DNA from: Aphrocallistes beatrix
Taxonomy: Eukaryota; Porifera; Hexactinellida; Sceptrulophora; Aphrocallistidae
NCBI GenBank assembly: GCA_963281255.1
Contig: OY725506.1
Location: forward strand, 1,717,001-1,781,000
Length of the DNA: 64,000 nt
Reading direction: 5' to 3'
The notes beneath the pieces are model-generated. The model made no database searches. It saw only the letters and a list, made by a program, of their open reading frames with translations, and was not told the DNA's origin. Made by a program: the position numbers and the translations under genes. Shown piece by piece: positions 40,601-55,600 of the stretch (positions are counted from its first letter, which is position 1; each line of letters starts with the position of its first letter).

Positions 40601-43600
40601 CTGACAGTCAATCACCTCAGCTTATCTCATTTAATTTCGATGTCAATTCTGGTCAAATCAATATGACTTTTGATGAACCAGTACTGAGTACTAGTTTTCA
40701 ACAGAGGGTGCTAACTTTTCAAAATTCCTTTTCGAAAACAACTGATTACGTCCCAACATTTATCCAAATCTTAAGTCCAAATGGTCGCGTACTCAACGGT
40801 CGACTTTTAAATGATCCAGACGTACAGAATATACAATCCGACTTTGAGCTAGCCACTAACCTGAACACAACTTTTATCGTTTATTCAATGGCTCTTGTAA
40901 CTGATATGACAGGAAATCAGATCGCGGCTAGGACCAATGGTATTGATCCTCTACCAGTGTCAACATTTCTAGGTGATATTATGAATCCTCAGTTATCTTC
41001 ATTTTTTACTTTCAACTTGAATCAGGAAACTTTTACTGTCCAATTTAATGAGCCAATGGATAATAGCAGTTTAAATTTTACTCGATTTTCGTTTTCTAGC
41101 GATTCACTGGGAAATTCGCAGATTTATCTCAATGGGGCGAAGCAAACAATCGTAAGTGCTGATCGAAAGGAATTTGTTATATTTCTAATCGATTCCGACG
41201 TTTCATCAATCAAACTGAATCCTAATGTCGGTACCAGTCGCGTTGATACATTCATCTCACTTGAATCTGGCGCTATTCAAGACGTAGCTCAGAACGATTT
41301 AATTTCTTCAGGATTTGTCCAAGTAGATTCTTTTGTTCCTGATACTTCGGCTCCCGAACTAACTAACTTTACCCTAGATATGAACACGGGCTTCCTTAAT
41401 CTGACATTTTCGGAAATAGTAAGAACGTCCATGATTAACCCAATACACCTAGTTTTACAGAGCACTAACGGATCAGGGACACCATTTACCTACGCACTCT
41501 CTGGTGGCATAACTTCAGATACTAATAATTTGTACTTCTCTTTTAAGCTCTCCTCTTTAGACTTGAATAGTATTAAAATTCAGACCTCCTTGTGTTCATC
41601 CATTGATTCCACTTTCATTTCGATTAACCCCTCTTTTATATCCGACGTTTCTTCCATCCCTTTGAGCAGAATTTCTCCATCTTCCGCTCTCCAGGCGATT
41701 CAATTCATCCCAGATTCGACTAAACCTCAACTCGTTGCATTTACTTTTGACTTAGACACACAAATTCTCAGTTTACTATTTTCAGAAGCAATAGATCTGC
41801 AAACTTTTGACGAGCAACAGATTACACTACAATCTGACCTCATGGGCATGCTAGGCTTTGGTGTATCAACTCGCACCCTTCTTAAAGGAATTGTAAATCT
41901 TGTTGGAATCAGCACTGTTAATCTTACTCTCAATAATTCAGATGCTAACTTCCTCAAAACAGATGTCAATTTTGCAACTAGCATCAACAACACCTACTTG
42001 AGCATTTCTGATTTATTGGTTCGAGATTATAACAACAATCCAATAGTGCCTATAGAGCCTAATGGTGCTTTAAAGGCATCTCTCTTCCTTCCTGACTCCT
42101 TGCCTCCAATTCTCACTGGTGCATCCCTTGATATGAATGATGGAAATGTCCAATTAACTTTTAGCGAAACTATTAACGCGTTATCTTTTACCCCTACTTC
42201 TGTGCAACTTAGTAGTGAAATTGCTCTGAATTCTCTCACAACTACTCGATTTCAGCTAACTGGAGGTAATTTTTCATTACTGAACAGCACATTTATTACG
42301 CTTAGTATCACAGTATCTGACTTGAACATGATCAAAACTCTAGAGAATCTTGCCTCACCACAAAACCCTGGTTTCTTATCTGTGCTTGCAAACGGTGTAG
42401 AGGATATGTCCGGGATTGCCATTGTATCATCTACTCTTGGTGTAGAGATTAATCCATATAGTCCAGATGGGACCAGTCCTACTTTATATAACTTTACACT
42501 TGATTTGAATGCTGATCTAATAACGCTAACTTTCTCAGAGACTGTTAACACGAGTAGTATTTCTCCCAGAGAGATTCGCATTCAGAGCTCCTCTCTTTCG
42601 TCTCAAATCTCCTACCAGATCTTCTCGTCTACGGTCATTACTAACTCGAATACTGATATCATTCAACTGGCTCTATCCCGTTTCGATAGTAATGAAATTA
42701 AGAAAATTCTTTCCCTTGCTGTATCCTCTAACTCTACTTTTATTTCTCTCAATTCTGATTTTGTGCGAGACATGAATTTTAATACTATTTTGCCGATTTC
42801 TCCGATCGAGGCTCTTCAAGTTCAGCAATTCATTTCTGATAGCACAGCTCCTTCACTACTTGGTTTTACTTTAGATATTAATAGTGGGATACTTAATATT
42901 AATTTCTCTGAAACTTTGCTATTGAATAGCTTTAATGTGAGCGAAGTAGTTTTGCTAGATGGCCGTGGCACTGGAAGATACCAACTCACTCCATCCAGCT
43001 ACTTGGTAACTACATCCAACGTGGACTTTATCTCGATTCAGATCGGTAACGATGATTTAAATTTTATAAAAAATGATTTAGATCTTGCAGTTAGCGATTT
43101 AACTACTTTTATCGCGTTTAGTTCCCTGCTGGCAACTGATACGTCCAACATCCCTATAATACCCATATTAGAGTCATCTCCTCGCAGAGTACTATCTTTT
43201 ACTGCCGATCAAACGCCTCCATCCTTGAATAGATTTGACTTGATCATGTCTGAAGGAACGGAACCACTCGAACTCATCCTTTACTTCAATGAAAGTGTTA
43301 TCGGAAATACTCTTGATATATCCAAAATCGTACTTATGAGCCATTTAAATTCGAATACTTCGCTTAGTTTCCGTTTAACAGACAGTAGTGTTTTTGCTCA
43401 AGATTCTCCTTCTACGTTGCATTTAAATATATCAGAACTTGACTTATTTAACATTCGTTCTCTACAACCACTTGCACAGAGTATTAACTTCACCTATCTC
43501 ACTATAGAAGCTAATTGTATTCAAGACACTGTTTTACTTTCAAATGATGAAAATACTCTGCAAGTTTCAAATTTCAATGCCGATTTAATAGATCCTGAAT

Positions 43601-46600
43601 TGGTTTCTTCCCCTGGAACACTGGATCTTAACACCGGAACACTCTTGTTAACATTTGACGATGTACTTGTCATAGAGTCTGCTAATATAAGGTATATTTC
43701 CTTTTATAATCATTCTACGAATTCAGGTGCTAGACATACCCTCTTCAATGCCACTGCTTCCTCAACACAAAGTCCAAGACAGGTGCTCATTACTATTGAG
43801 AAGAATAACCTTGATGTAATTAAATCCCTTCCTGGAATTTTTGATTATTCCACTGTCCATATCCAATTGCTCAATGATTTTATTCGGGATAGAGCCAATA
43901 ACCCTTCAGACCCAACTATTAACTCATCTCTACCTTCGCTTAATATCATTAGTGATACTACCAACCCTAATCTACTAAGCTTTTCTTTTGATCTGATGAC
44001 TGGAATTCTCTCTTTTTCATTCAACGAGCCAGTGAATACCAACACATTTGAGCCTTCCCGCTTCACTCTTCATAATTTGGGTTCTATTCAAAGCGTTATA
44101 TTTACTGCAGGCAACATCTTAACTTCATCAAATTATTCAACTACTCTCATTTTCAGACTGAGCATTGACGATCTAAACAGCATCAAAGCAAACGATAACC
44201 TTGGTGTTGATCTAGCTACCACTTACATATCAGTGGAATTAGGAGGAGTGTTGGACACATTTGGAAACTTCCTTAATGCATTAAGCAACCTTCCTGCTTC
44301 TATGTATGGAGTTGATACTACCTCTCCATCCTTGCGAAATTTTTCTCTTGATCTAAACTCTGCCATTCTTACCCTCACTTTTGATGAAACAGTTCAAATA
44401 AATACATTTGACGGAACTAGGCTCACTCTTTTGGATTCTGTTAATGGGAGTATTGCCTATACTTTAAGCTTAATGAGTAATGTTGTTAACCAGGATCACT
44501 CAGATGTTGTTGAAGTTCGTTTATCTGAATCTGATTCCAATACAATTAAAGGTCTCCGAATCTGCGATTCACAGGCTAATTGTTTCATTACCATACTTCC
44601 ACAGCTCGTTCAGGATATGGTAAATCGACAAGTAATCGAGATCCCCCCTAACCTTGCACTGCAAGTTCAAAACTTCACACGCGACGCCACTCCACCAACT
44701 ATCTTAGAATTCGTTGAATTTGACCTTTTTTCTGGTTCTATCACGCTATCATTCTCGGAAATAATTAATGCCAGCACAGTTAATCTCAGTGCACTAACCG
44801 TACAATCATTTTTTGAATTTCCCAATTCCAGAAGAAAGCTTACCTCTGGTTCTATCTCTTCCCCCGACTCTACTTCTTTAGAATTTTCGCTGAGTAGTGA
44901 TGATTTCCTTCGAGTAAAGGAATTTGGTGATCTTTGCGACAGGCGAGCTCACTGTTATATCACAATTGATTCTGATTTTATACGCGATATGGCTGACAAT
45001 GCAAACACCCCAGTGCTAGAGGGACCTCCAGGACTAGTGGTCACTCGATTCATTTCAGACAACACTCCTCCTCTTTTGTTAGATTTTAATCTTGACCTTG
45101 GGATATCGCTACTCACTTTGTTTTTTAATGAGCTAGTACTCACATCCTCTCTAGATCCTACTGGAATTGTTCTGCAAGACTCGAGCTTATCTTCTGTAGA
45201 ATCCCAAATTCAATTGACTGGAGGGTTCACTAATAGCAGTGAAGCATCGGCTACTATCGATTTTTTCCTTAGCAACGCGGATAGAAACAACCTGAAGGCC
45301 AGCAATATCGCTAAATCTAAAAGTACAACTTATCTCGCTATAAAAGCTGGGAGTATTACAGATTCAGCCGTCAATAGGAATGGCATTGAAGCAATTGTGA
45401 ATGGAAGTGCACTTCAAGTAGCTAATTTCACATTTGATTTGCGTAGTCCTGTGTTAAAAACATTCCAACTCAACCTGGACACTCACCAGATCCTCTTAAG
45501 CTTTGATGAGCCCATTACTATTGCGACTGTTAACCTTACCTCTTTATCATTACAAAACACATCCACTTCTACCTCACGTTTGAGTCTCTCTGGTGGTAGC
45601 ATTATTGAACAAGAGACCTTTTCCGCTACTCTTACTATCCAGCTCTCAAATCAAGATATATCACGCATTAAGTTGAATCTATTTATCGGGACCATGCCCA
45701 ACAATACATTTATTTCATTGCTGAATAATTCTATAGAAGATTCATTTGGAAATAACATTCTCAATACAGTAGGACACATGGCTATATCTAATATCCAAGA
45801 TGTATCTCGTCCAGAATTAGTTAGATTTTCAATTAACATGCAAACTGGTTCACTTAACCTAACCTTTAACGACGTAGTTCGTGCTGTTTCTTTTGATTCC
45901 ACAGCATTCGCAATTCAGCTAGATATGCTGTCTTCTTCTGATCGACAGGTTTCTCTCACTCCTTCAACATCTGCCCTTCTGCTGGACGGTTTTGTAATCT
46001 ACGCTACTATTAGTACCCCCGATCTAATTCGGATAAAAGAGATCCCCAATCTTGCTATCAATGAAAGTACAACTTATCTGGTCATGCAAGCGTTTGCTGT
46101 AGATGATTTGTTGGGTGTTGATGTTTTAGCCATCACTAATGGAAAAGCTATTCAAGTGACTGATTTTATTCCAGATTCTTTGCCCCCTGAATTGTTTGAA
46201 TTTTCATTCAATCTTAATTTGGGAGCACTGACCTTAACTTTTACTGATACAGTGGATGCCAGCAGTTTGGTGGTGAATTCTATAACTCTTTTTGATTCAA
46301 TCTTGGGACAGCGCGTTACTCTCACTAATGGAACGACAACAAGGTCTGCACTTGGGAACGAACTAACATTAAATTTGGATAATAATGACTTAAATTCTAT
46401 AAAGATGAACCCTATTCTAGCAGTGTCAAATGATACCCTGTTCCTCTCTGCTCTTTCTAATTATGTAATCGACCTGGCAGGTAATTTTGCTTCTGAGATC
46501 TCTATTGCATCACCTGTACCTGTGTCTAATTTCTTTCCTGATTCTACTGGTGCAGAGCTTCTTTTGTTCGATTTGGACATGAACACAGGCACGATTTTAC

Positions 46601-49600
46601 TATCTTTCAGTGAAACTGTGAATGCTTCAACTATTATCTCCTCTTCAATAACTCTACAGCCTCAATCTGATTCCTCCGATCGCCTTGCTGAGTCATTCAC
46701 CCTCAATGGGCACTCCTCATCTTCGATTAGTAACAGCCCTCTAATTTCTGTCACTATGTTATTTGACGATTTGAATGCAATCAAAGCAATTACCTCGCTA
46801 GCGTCAGATCCTACTAACAGTTACATATCCTACACCTCACTAATTATCAAGGATATGAGTAATAATCAAGCGATTCCTAAATCTATTAGTGAAGGTATTC
46901 CAATCCGAAACTACCAGGCTGATACTGATCCACCGCAACTCAATACATTTGACCTTGATATTAATCGTGGGGTCCTAACCCTATCCTTTTCAGAAACCAT
47001 GCGACCATCCTCTCTCAATTTCAGACAGATAACAATCCAGAGTTCTCCCAATATCAGTGAGGCCGGGGCTTCTTTCTATACTCTTCAAGACAGTCAGTTA
47101 TCCCCTAACGAATCCTCTACTATTACTATAACGTTGTCTGACATGGATCTATTTTCATTACAGCTTGATGACCAACTTGCGATCTCTCAGGGAACAACTT
47201 TCATTAGTTTTCCACAGGGTTCTGTCGCGGATACTACTGGAGTTCCTGTTATTGCAATTGCCAACCAGTCTGCCACTCGAGTGGCATTTTTCACTGAGGA
47301 TGTTTCACCTCCACAGCTGGTAGCCTTTGACCTGGACATGGACCAAGGTTTAATCATTCTCACGTTCAATGAAATCATCCGCGTTAGCACACTACGCACC
47401 GATTTACTGACATTACTCAGTGGCAATTTCACCTCTGCCAATCCCACTAATCTTCAAACTGTTACTTTAAACACTACTGACAACTCTAACATTATCTATC
47501 TCAATATAAGCCGTGCACTCTTGAATGATTTGAAGGCAAATACTGCAATTGCTGTTGATGTCGGTACAGCTTTTCTTAGACTTTTAAACAATGTTGTTTT
47601 CGATATGGCTACTCGCCCTTATGTGGAAATTGATCCGATTCCTGTCCAAACATTCATTCCTGATACGACCAGACCTACTTTGATATCCTATATCCTAGAT
47701 CTTAACCTAGGCGAATTGAAATTTACTTTCGATGAAACAATGAATACCAATCCCTCCGACGTCCTTGTCCCAGGGATATCTCTACAACGATCTAGAGTTG
47801 ACTCGAGTGACTCTATCCAACTTAGGAATGCTACTAATATTGTATCCGGGACGCCATCCCCTTTTGTAACCATTTCTTTATCTCTTGAAGATTTGAATAG
47901 GCTCAAAGCTCGAGGTTCACTAGCTACTGACCCCAGCAACACATTCTTAACTATTTTGGACCAAACAATATCTGATATGAATGAAAACTTGGTTATTCCT
48001 GTTACCTCTCTCGATGCTAAACAATCATCCTCTGTTATTCCTGACACAACAATGCCTAATCTTGATTCTTTTAATCTCGACTTAAATTTGGGGATTTTGA
48101 ATCTTACGTTTTCCGAATACATAGACCAATCTACCCTCATGTTATCAGAATTTAGATTGCAAAATCAGTTGTCATCTCCCACTCAAACATACACCCTCAC
48201 TATTCCCAAATCATCTCAACAGTACGTGACTGTAATTTCGCTAGAACTAACTGATCTGGATTCAAACGAAATCAAAAAGAGACATCTTCTTGTTCCAAAA
48301 TGCTGTGATGCGAATAATAATACTTTTGCATCAATTTCTTCCCTGTTTGTTCGAGACACAAACATGAATTCAATAGTGACACGAACCTTGCCAGTAGATA
48401 TGTTTATTCCTGATACTACCAATGTTACATTTATTGAATTTTCTTTGGACCTGAACCTAGGCGAGTTATATCTTACATTCTCTGAGACTGTAGACGCAGA
48501 TTCTCTCGTTATTGATAGCATTCTACTACAGAATGGACTTATCAACACAAGCACTACCTTTATGCTCACTGGAGGATCTGAACAAAATGGAGATGGAAAT
48601 ATCCTAAATGTAAAAATCAGTAATTCTGATTTGAATGAAATTAAAAAACTTGAGCTCTGTTTCATGGGTTCAGAATGTTACTTATCTCTACCATATTCAG
48701 CTGTTCACGACTCAAACCGGAATTTCGTTGTTAACACTGCTTTTGATCAAGCTCTTCAAGCTGCGGGTATAATCCCTGATATGACTCCACCAAGAATATC
48801 TTTTTTTGACACTTTTGATTTAAATAATGGCTTTCTCATTCTTGTTTTTGATGAGACGATCGATCCTACCTCAGTTATGCCCAACATGTCGACTTTACAT
48901 ATATTCGGCACTCAAACGAATTTATATCGACTTTCTTCCAATGCTGCTGTTAGTAGTGATATTTCTACTAATATTACCATTACACTAACACCGTCTGATA
49001 TTGAGCAAATTAAGCTAAATGATAAGCTTTGTACCGTGGAATTTGATTGTTGGGTGAGATTTAGTTCATTCTTCTTAATGGACACTAGTGGTAACCCCGC
49101 CTCACCAGTTACAATTTCCTCTCTTATTGACCTCAGTCATATCCCTACTACTTATATTGAGGATACCGTAAGTCCTGACATCGTAAGTTACACCATCGAC
49201 TTGAATTCTAACCAACTGCTGCTTACATTTACAGAGCCACTTAGACTTGAAACTTTCATGATTACCGATATTTCAATCCTCAATTCTTCTAATCCAAGTG
49301 AAAGTTCTTCCCACCAACTCCAGACTAATCAGGTATTATCAGGTTTCGATAAATTTGTTACTTTTACTTTACAATCCGCAGATATTTTGGCCATCAAATC
49401 AAACCCGTTTTTAGCTTTTGATATCAACACAACTTTTATTAGTTTCAGTGATCAATTAGTAAGGGACACGGCTTCGAACAATGTTGTTCCACATAACACT
49501 ACCAATCAGACTATTCAAGTTACTAATTTTATTCGAGACAGCACAAAACCTACCCTTTTAAGTTTCTTGGTTCTTGATGTTAATTCAGCACAGCTCCAAC

Positions 49601-52600
49601 TTCTGTTCAATGAACCTGTTGATATAGGTACATTCGTTGTCGATAACTTACTCCTTACCAACGACGTATCTAGTTCAACATTGCTTAACTTAACTGGGGG
49701 AACAATCATGCCATTTGTACCAGACTCGACAATCATTCAATTGACTCTTTCTGACTCAAACTACAGGAGCCTCAAATTAGACCCATCTATTGCGACTAGC
49801 AGATTTGATAGTTATATTGTTGTTAGAGAAAACCTTATCAGTGACTTTAGTGGCAATTCTCTTGATGCAGTGTTAACTCCAAGACAGGTTGTCAACTTTT
49901 TGCCAGATTCGACTCAGCCCCAATTACTCTTTTACAATCTCAATTTGAATACTGGTAGATTGTCGCTTACTTTCGATGATGTGGTTTCACGAAGCACGCT
50001 AGATCCAACTAAAATTATTTTCCAGTCAACTGGTGATGGTAGCGGAACTTCTCATCAATTGACTGGTGGGACCAGCAACAGTAGTGACGACTACTTTATA
50101 CAGATTTCCCTGACAACTTCCGATCTCAACGTTCTCAAGAGTCGACCTGATTTAACAACTAATGCGAATAATACTTATCTGAGCCTTCAGTCAGAAGCTA
50201 TTATGGACAACTTTGGCCAGCCAGTTCGTTCAATTATCATATCACAAGCCTTGGCGGTGACAACCTATGTTGAAGACAAGATTCCCCCTACTCTTGACAT
50301 GTTCACTTTTGATGTGGGACAAGGAATTCTCAGGCTAAGCTTTTCGGAAACAGTAAATATTAGTACATTTAGATTTGATGGTGTTGTTTTACAAAATATG
50401 GCCAATGGTGACGACTCGAACATCCTTTTTGTTGAACTCTCTAATGGATCTACAGACCCTTCTGACGTGGGTGCAGTCTTTACCATATTCCTTAATGTTA
50501 CTGACCTTAATGCCATTAAAGAACAAGCTATGCTAGGTACCGAAGAAAATAACACATTTATTTCAATATCTTCTAATACTATAAATGATATGAATGGAAA
50601 TCCTGTCGTACCAATTCCAAGAGTAGCTTCTCTTGCGGCCACAATACATCAGCCTGACTCACTTCCTCCTGAACTTGTATCCTGGAGACTTGATATGGAT
50701 AGCGGAATGGTTATTCTTACTTTCTCAGAAAGTGTTTCTGCCCAATCACTCAGGCCTGAACTGTTCGTGTTGCAACACTCAACTCTGTCTGTTGGGGACC
50801 AATTGCAGACTATCTCTGCCCTGGCAGTAAAATCTACACAAGACAACCCCATTGTGTTTTTCACGCTACCTACTGACGACCTAAATACTCTCACAAGCAA
50901 ACCTGAGATTGCTACTATGCAATCCAACTCGTATATTCGATTTCAAACCGATGCTGTTCGTGATTTGAATAACAATCCAATTAATGCTATTGGGAATGGG
51001 AATGCAATAGGAGCTCGTGATTTTATGAGAGATATGAGAGCCCCCACTTTGGTTAGCTTTACCCTCGACCTTGGGATTGAGGAGTTGATCCTTACCTTTG
51101 ACGAAACAATCCGTGGCGCGAGTTTAAATGCATCAAAACTAACCTTAGTAAATTTCAACACCTCCTCTCCCAGCCTCATAAGGATTATTCTTCAAGAAAG
51201 ACTGAGCACCCCAATCAATTCAAGCATCTTGAGGATCCAGTTAACCATTGATTTCCTAAATGAAGTAAAGAGATTTGTTGACATTGGTACTGATCCGACC
51301 AACACTTACCTCATACACGAAGCCGCTGTAGTGGAGGATATGAGCGGCAACGCAGCTAGTGAACTTGTCCTTTTACTTGCAGTGAGAGCAAATCAAATCA
51401 ATCCAGATTTTGAGCCACCTTCGCTTCTTAATTACGATCTAGACCTTGATACCAATTCTCTCATTCTTACTTTCTCTGAGACTGTGGATAGAGATACAAT
51501 TAATATGAATCAATTAACTTTCATTAGTACTGAAAACCCAAACAATCCCAACTTCAACTCCTTTACCCTCACTGACGGTATAATACCTCTAGGGAATAAT
51601 CACATCTTCAACATTACTCTGATAAGAGATGATCTTAACCAATTGAAGAAGTTAGACCCACAGGTAGCTCTGAATGCGTTCATAACATTTATAAACATTA
51701 CTGAAAGCTTTGTGAGAGACTTAGATGCCAACAGAGTTAACCCTATTACCTCTCCACTTGCCGTTTCAACGCATACTCCTGACCGAACTAATCCTTCTCT
51801 TGAATCTTTTGACTTAATTATGAACAACTTCACTACTCCTCTGATGATTATCCTCCACTTTTCAGAAACAGTTGATGCATCACTCTTTGCTTCTACTCAG
51901 TTTGATCCATCTAAAATCATTATTCAAGAAAGAATTAACATTTCTGTTGGTGCATCTTTTCAACTGAGCAGTCAAACTCTGGTTTCAATGGTTCGGGATA
52001 ATGATATTGTGTTGACTGTATCGGAACTGGATTTCAGAACTATTCAAATGCGTGCACCCCTTGGTCAGACTAGAATGACAACCTGGTTATCAGCTCAGCC
52101 TGATTTTGTTCGTGATAGATCTGATAATGCAGTCCTCGGTATTCCCTCTTCCTTTGCACTTAATGTGGATGTCCATACTGCAGATTTAATCCCGCCATTC
52201 CTGGATTCCTTTTCAGTAGATTTGAATAATGCAGAACTGCTTCTAACCTTCAGTGAATTTATCGTCACTTCCCCGATCGATCTCTCTTTAATTATTTTAC
52301 AAGAATCCAATGGGACTCATAACAATGAGCATAGGCTGTCTTCAAGTAGTATAATGTCAGTCATCGGTAACATGGTTGCTATATTGGTTTCGAACAGTGA
52401 TCAGAACCTAATCAAGCAAGAATACCCTCTCTTTACCGATGTTAGATTTGCTTTTATTCGAACTGATCAAGGAGCCGTTTATGATATTGCTGAAAATCCT
52501 AATACTATTTTAACTCAAGATTTTTCTGTTCAAGCATCCAGTCTTGTAATCGACAGGATTAGACCCATGCTTCTAAATTTTACTTTTGACCTGGAGAATT

Positions 52601-55600
52601 CTCAACTTATCTTCACATTCTCAGAGACTGTAAATTCCACTCAACTTGATCCTATTCAATTGATACTATCGAATGGTATTGTATCTGATGCAGTAAGATA
52701 CACTCTATCAGGCGGCCTACTAGAAAATATCTTGAGTCCTGTTGTTGCGCTTAACCTCACATTCACCGATGTTAATTTAATTAAAGGGATCCCTCAACTT
52801 GCTACGATGACAAACAATACATTCTTGATTGTTGATGCCGACTTCGCTTCTGATCTTGTCGGTAATCGTGTTTTCGCTTACTCAAGTAATAATGCTCTGC
52901 AAGCGATCTTCTTTATTCCTGATCAGACCCCACCTATCTTATCTCCTCCAGATTCTTCACTCGACCTTAATACAGGAATCTTAACTCTTTCTTTCAGTGA
53001 GACAATGAATGCTGATAATTTCATTCTTGGTGATTTGTTACTGAGTTCTACTACTTCTACTTCTACCTCTAACCAAATTTTGCTATCTTCTAACACTCCT
53101 CAACCATTAACTAACAGTGTCGTGGTTAATATTAGTCTTACTACAGATGATCTTAATATGATTAAAGATCTCGCCCTTTGTGACAACTCTACTTCCGGTA
53201 ACTGTTTCATATCGTTCCCTAATTCCTTCGCACAAGATATGGTTGGATTACCTATAGTTCCAATTCCTGTTCCGGTCAGCATTCAAGTATATGATGATGT
53301 AACATCACCCCAACTTGTCATATTTACTCAAATCAACTTGGATAATGGAACCATTTCCTTAGTGTTTTCTGAAACTATTGACTTCTCAACTTTAAATTCT
53401 TCAGTTATAACCTTGCAGAGTTTTTTTGAGTCTCCGAGTAACTTAATTTCTTTGTCTGGGGCTAATGCGATCCAGCTCTCTAAGACCGCTATATTACTTG
53501 AACTAAGTAAAGAAGATCTAGGATTGCTTAAGTTAGACAAATATGTCTGCTCGATACGAGGCAATTGTTATATAACTGCAACCTCGGACTTGGTCACAGA
53601 TACATCTAGAAACCCGTTATCTAATGTTCTCATGCGCGAGCCCGGGATTTTGGTTAAGGAAGTTATCCAAGACGAATCTAGTCCTATTCTTGAAGCAGTT
53701 GTACTTGATTTGGACTCGGAGATATTATTGCTCACCTTTGATGAACCTATTAACAATAAATCTGATTATTTTAACATTAATGGTTTTTCTTTTGGAGCTA
53801 CTACAAATTCTAGTGATAGAGTTTCCTTAACTTCTGGTATCATATCAAGAGTCTCCACCTTTGTTATCTCTTTACAACTTGATCCTCAAGATGTCAATGC
53901 TCTTAAAACCTCTGAATTCATAAAGTCTCAAGATAACACTTTCTTATATGTCCAACCAGACTCCGTCATTGACCTCGCTAGAATACCTAACTCATTCGCT
54001 GGGGTTCTTCAAGGTTTCCAGGTTTCCTCCTACATACGAGATGAATCTCCACCTGTTTTAATCTCGCTTTCTCTGGATCTATCAGATAATGTAGTCGTTT
54101 TCACCTTTAATGAACCTGTTCTGAGGTCAAGTTTGAATATCAGTGCAATCACTCTATATGCTGATTGCAACAACTTATCTCTAAGCAACTATACTCTTAG
54201 TGGCGGGGTATTATCTGCTGGCACACCATTGAGAAGCTTGGTATTGTCTAGTCAATTATCCTTGACCGATCTCACTATGATAAAATCCAACAGTCTTCTA
54301 GGAAGAACCAGTTCTACGAGCAACTTCATAATTTCAGTAAATGCAGTTCGAGACGTGTCAATGAATGGAATTTTAACAACAAACTGTACTCCTGCAACTG
54401 TATTTGTTCCTGATTCACAGTCATTAAGTCTAACTCGATTCAACCTCGATATGAATAAGGGAATTATTGATCTCTTTTTCAATGACGTTGTCGATTCCAA
54501 TTCTTTCGCAGCCTCTGGCCTCACTATCCAATCCTCTAGATCTCGGATTGCAAACGCTTTCTATCCGTTGACTGATTCAAGTTCTACTGTTAGCCCAAAT
54601 GGATTTTTGATTTCTGTAAATATTTCTCTAGTTGATTTCTTCAACATTAAGAACAACATTGATCTTGCTACTAATGTGAATAACACATACTTAACTCTTT
54701 TGGCTTCTACCATCGATGATCCACTTGGAATAGATATCATCGCCATTACTGATGGCAATGCTATCCAAGTGAACGAATTTACCGAGGACACAATAGCCCC
54801 TGCCCTCAATTCATTTACTCTAGATATTAACAATGGGCTCCTAATCCTCACATTTTCAGAGGCAGTAAATTCTTCTACTCTAAACGTCCAGCAAATATCT
54901 TTATTAGAGACAAGTACTTCCTCATCTCCTCTTCAGCTAAGCGTACTAACGTCTCTATCTTCCATATCTACAGATAGTATTGCACTTAGTCTTCAGCTGA
55001 GGAATTCAGATTTAAATTCAATCAAGTTGCGTCCCAATTTTGGCACTTCAAGAAGTAATAGTCTAATTGCTCTTTTAGGGGGAACAGTTTCTGACTTCTT
55101 CAACAATCCTTTACTCTCAATCGAAGCATCGTCTGCTCAGCAAGCTTTGACCTTCATTGAAGATTCCAGAGAACCCTCAATTTCTAATTTTAGCATTGAC
55201 ATGGATCTTGGAGCCATAACCCTTACTTTCGATGAAGTTATTAATGCTAGCACATTGAATCCTACTGCTATAACTCTTTTTGATTCATCTAGTTCAATGG
55301 CTCTGTCACATACACTTATATCAGCCAATTTGACATCTCTCTTTAACTCTGATGTGGTTACTTTAAGATTCTCTCAAGACGATATATTCCGCCTCCAACT
55401 ACTCAGGACTATTGGGTCGGACCAGTCCAGCATATTCATCTCTCACACGGCAGACCTGGTAAAAGATATGAATAACAATTCTGCTCTTAATAATAGTCAA
55501 CTTAGACTCAGTCCTCTAAGTTTCATTCCTGACACGACAAGACCCACGTTAATTGAATGGAGCATCGATATTAATTCAGGGGTGGTTCAGTTTATCTTCA

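Larger units (their letters stand above)
36508..40602 (+). repeat. Zone 2 half-block B5 (11 domains)
   Basis: Domains start near 36508, 36889, 37264, 37633, 37999, 38377, 38737, 39100, 39475, 39850 and 40213. A single cysteine in the first (36811, 'NATCFDLAF') has no clear partner. The third is the DVLAIT marker; the last two are the cysteine tandem pair. Length 4095 bases. Confidence 0.85.
40603..45054 (+). repeat. Zone 2 half-block A6 (12 domains)
   Basis: Domains start near 40603, 40972, 41338, 41710, 42091, 42463, 42835, 43204, 43579, 43951, 44311 and 44680. The third (41338) has reverted to 'LTFSEIVRTS' and carries a lone cysteine (41593, 'SLCSSIDSTF') in the loop where paired domains have their first cysteine. 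The eighth (43204) is the long-hairpin domain and has a lone cysteine at 43516. Length 4452 bases. Confidence 0.85.
45055..49158 (+). repeat. Zone 2 half-block B7 (11 domains)
   Basis: Domains start near 45055, 45433, 45796, 46171, 46537, 46918, 47296, 47659, 48040, 48409 and 48775. The third is the DVLAIT marker; the last two are the cysteine tandem pair. The ninth (48040) has adjacent cysteines 'KCCDANNNTF' (48301 and 48304), unique in the window. Length 4104 bases. Confidence 0.85.
49159..53667 (+). repeat. Zone 2 half-block A8 (12 domains)
   Basis: Domains start near 49159, 49534, 49903, 50272, 50653, 51028, 51403, 51778, 52183, 52549, 52918 and 53293. The third (49903) has 'LTFDDVVSRSTL'. 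The eighth (51778) is the long-hairpin domain. Length 4509 bases. Confidence 0.85.
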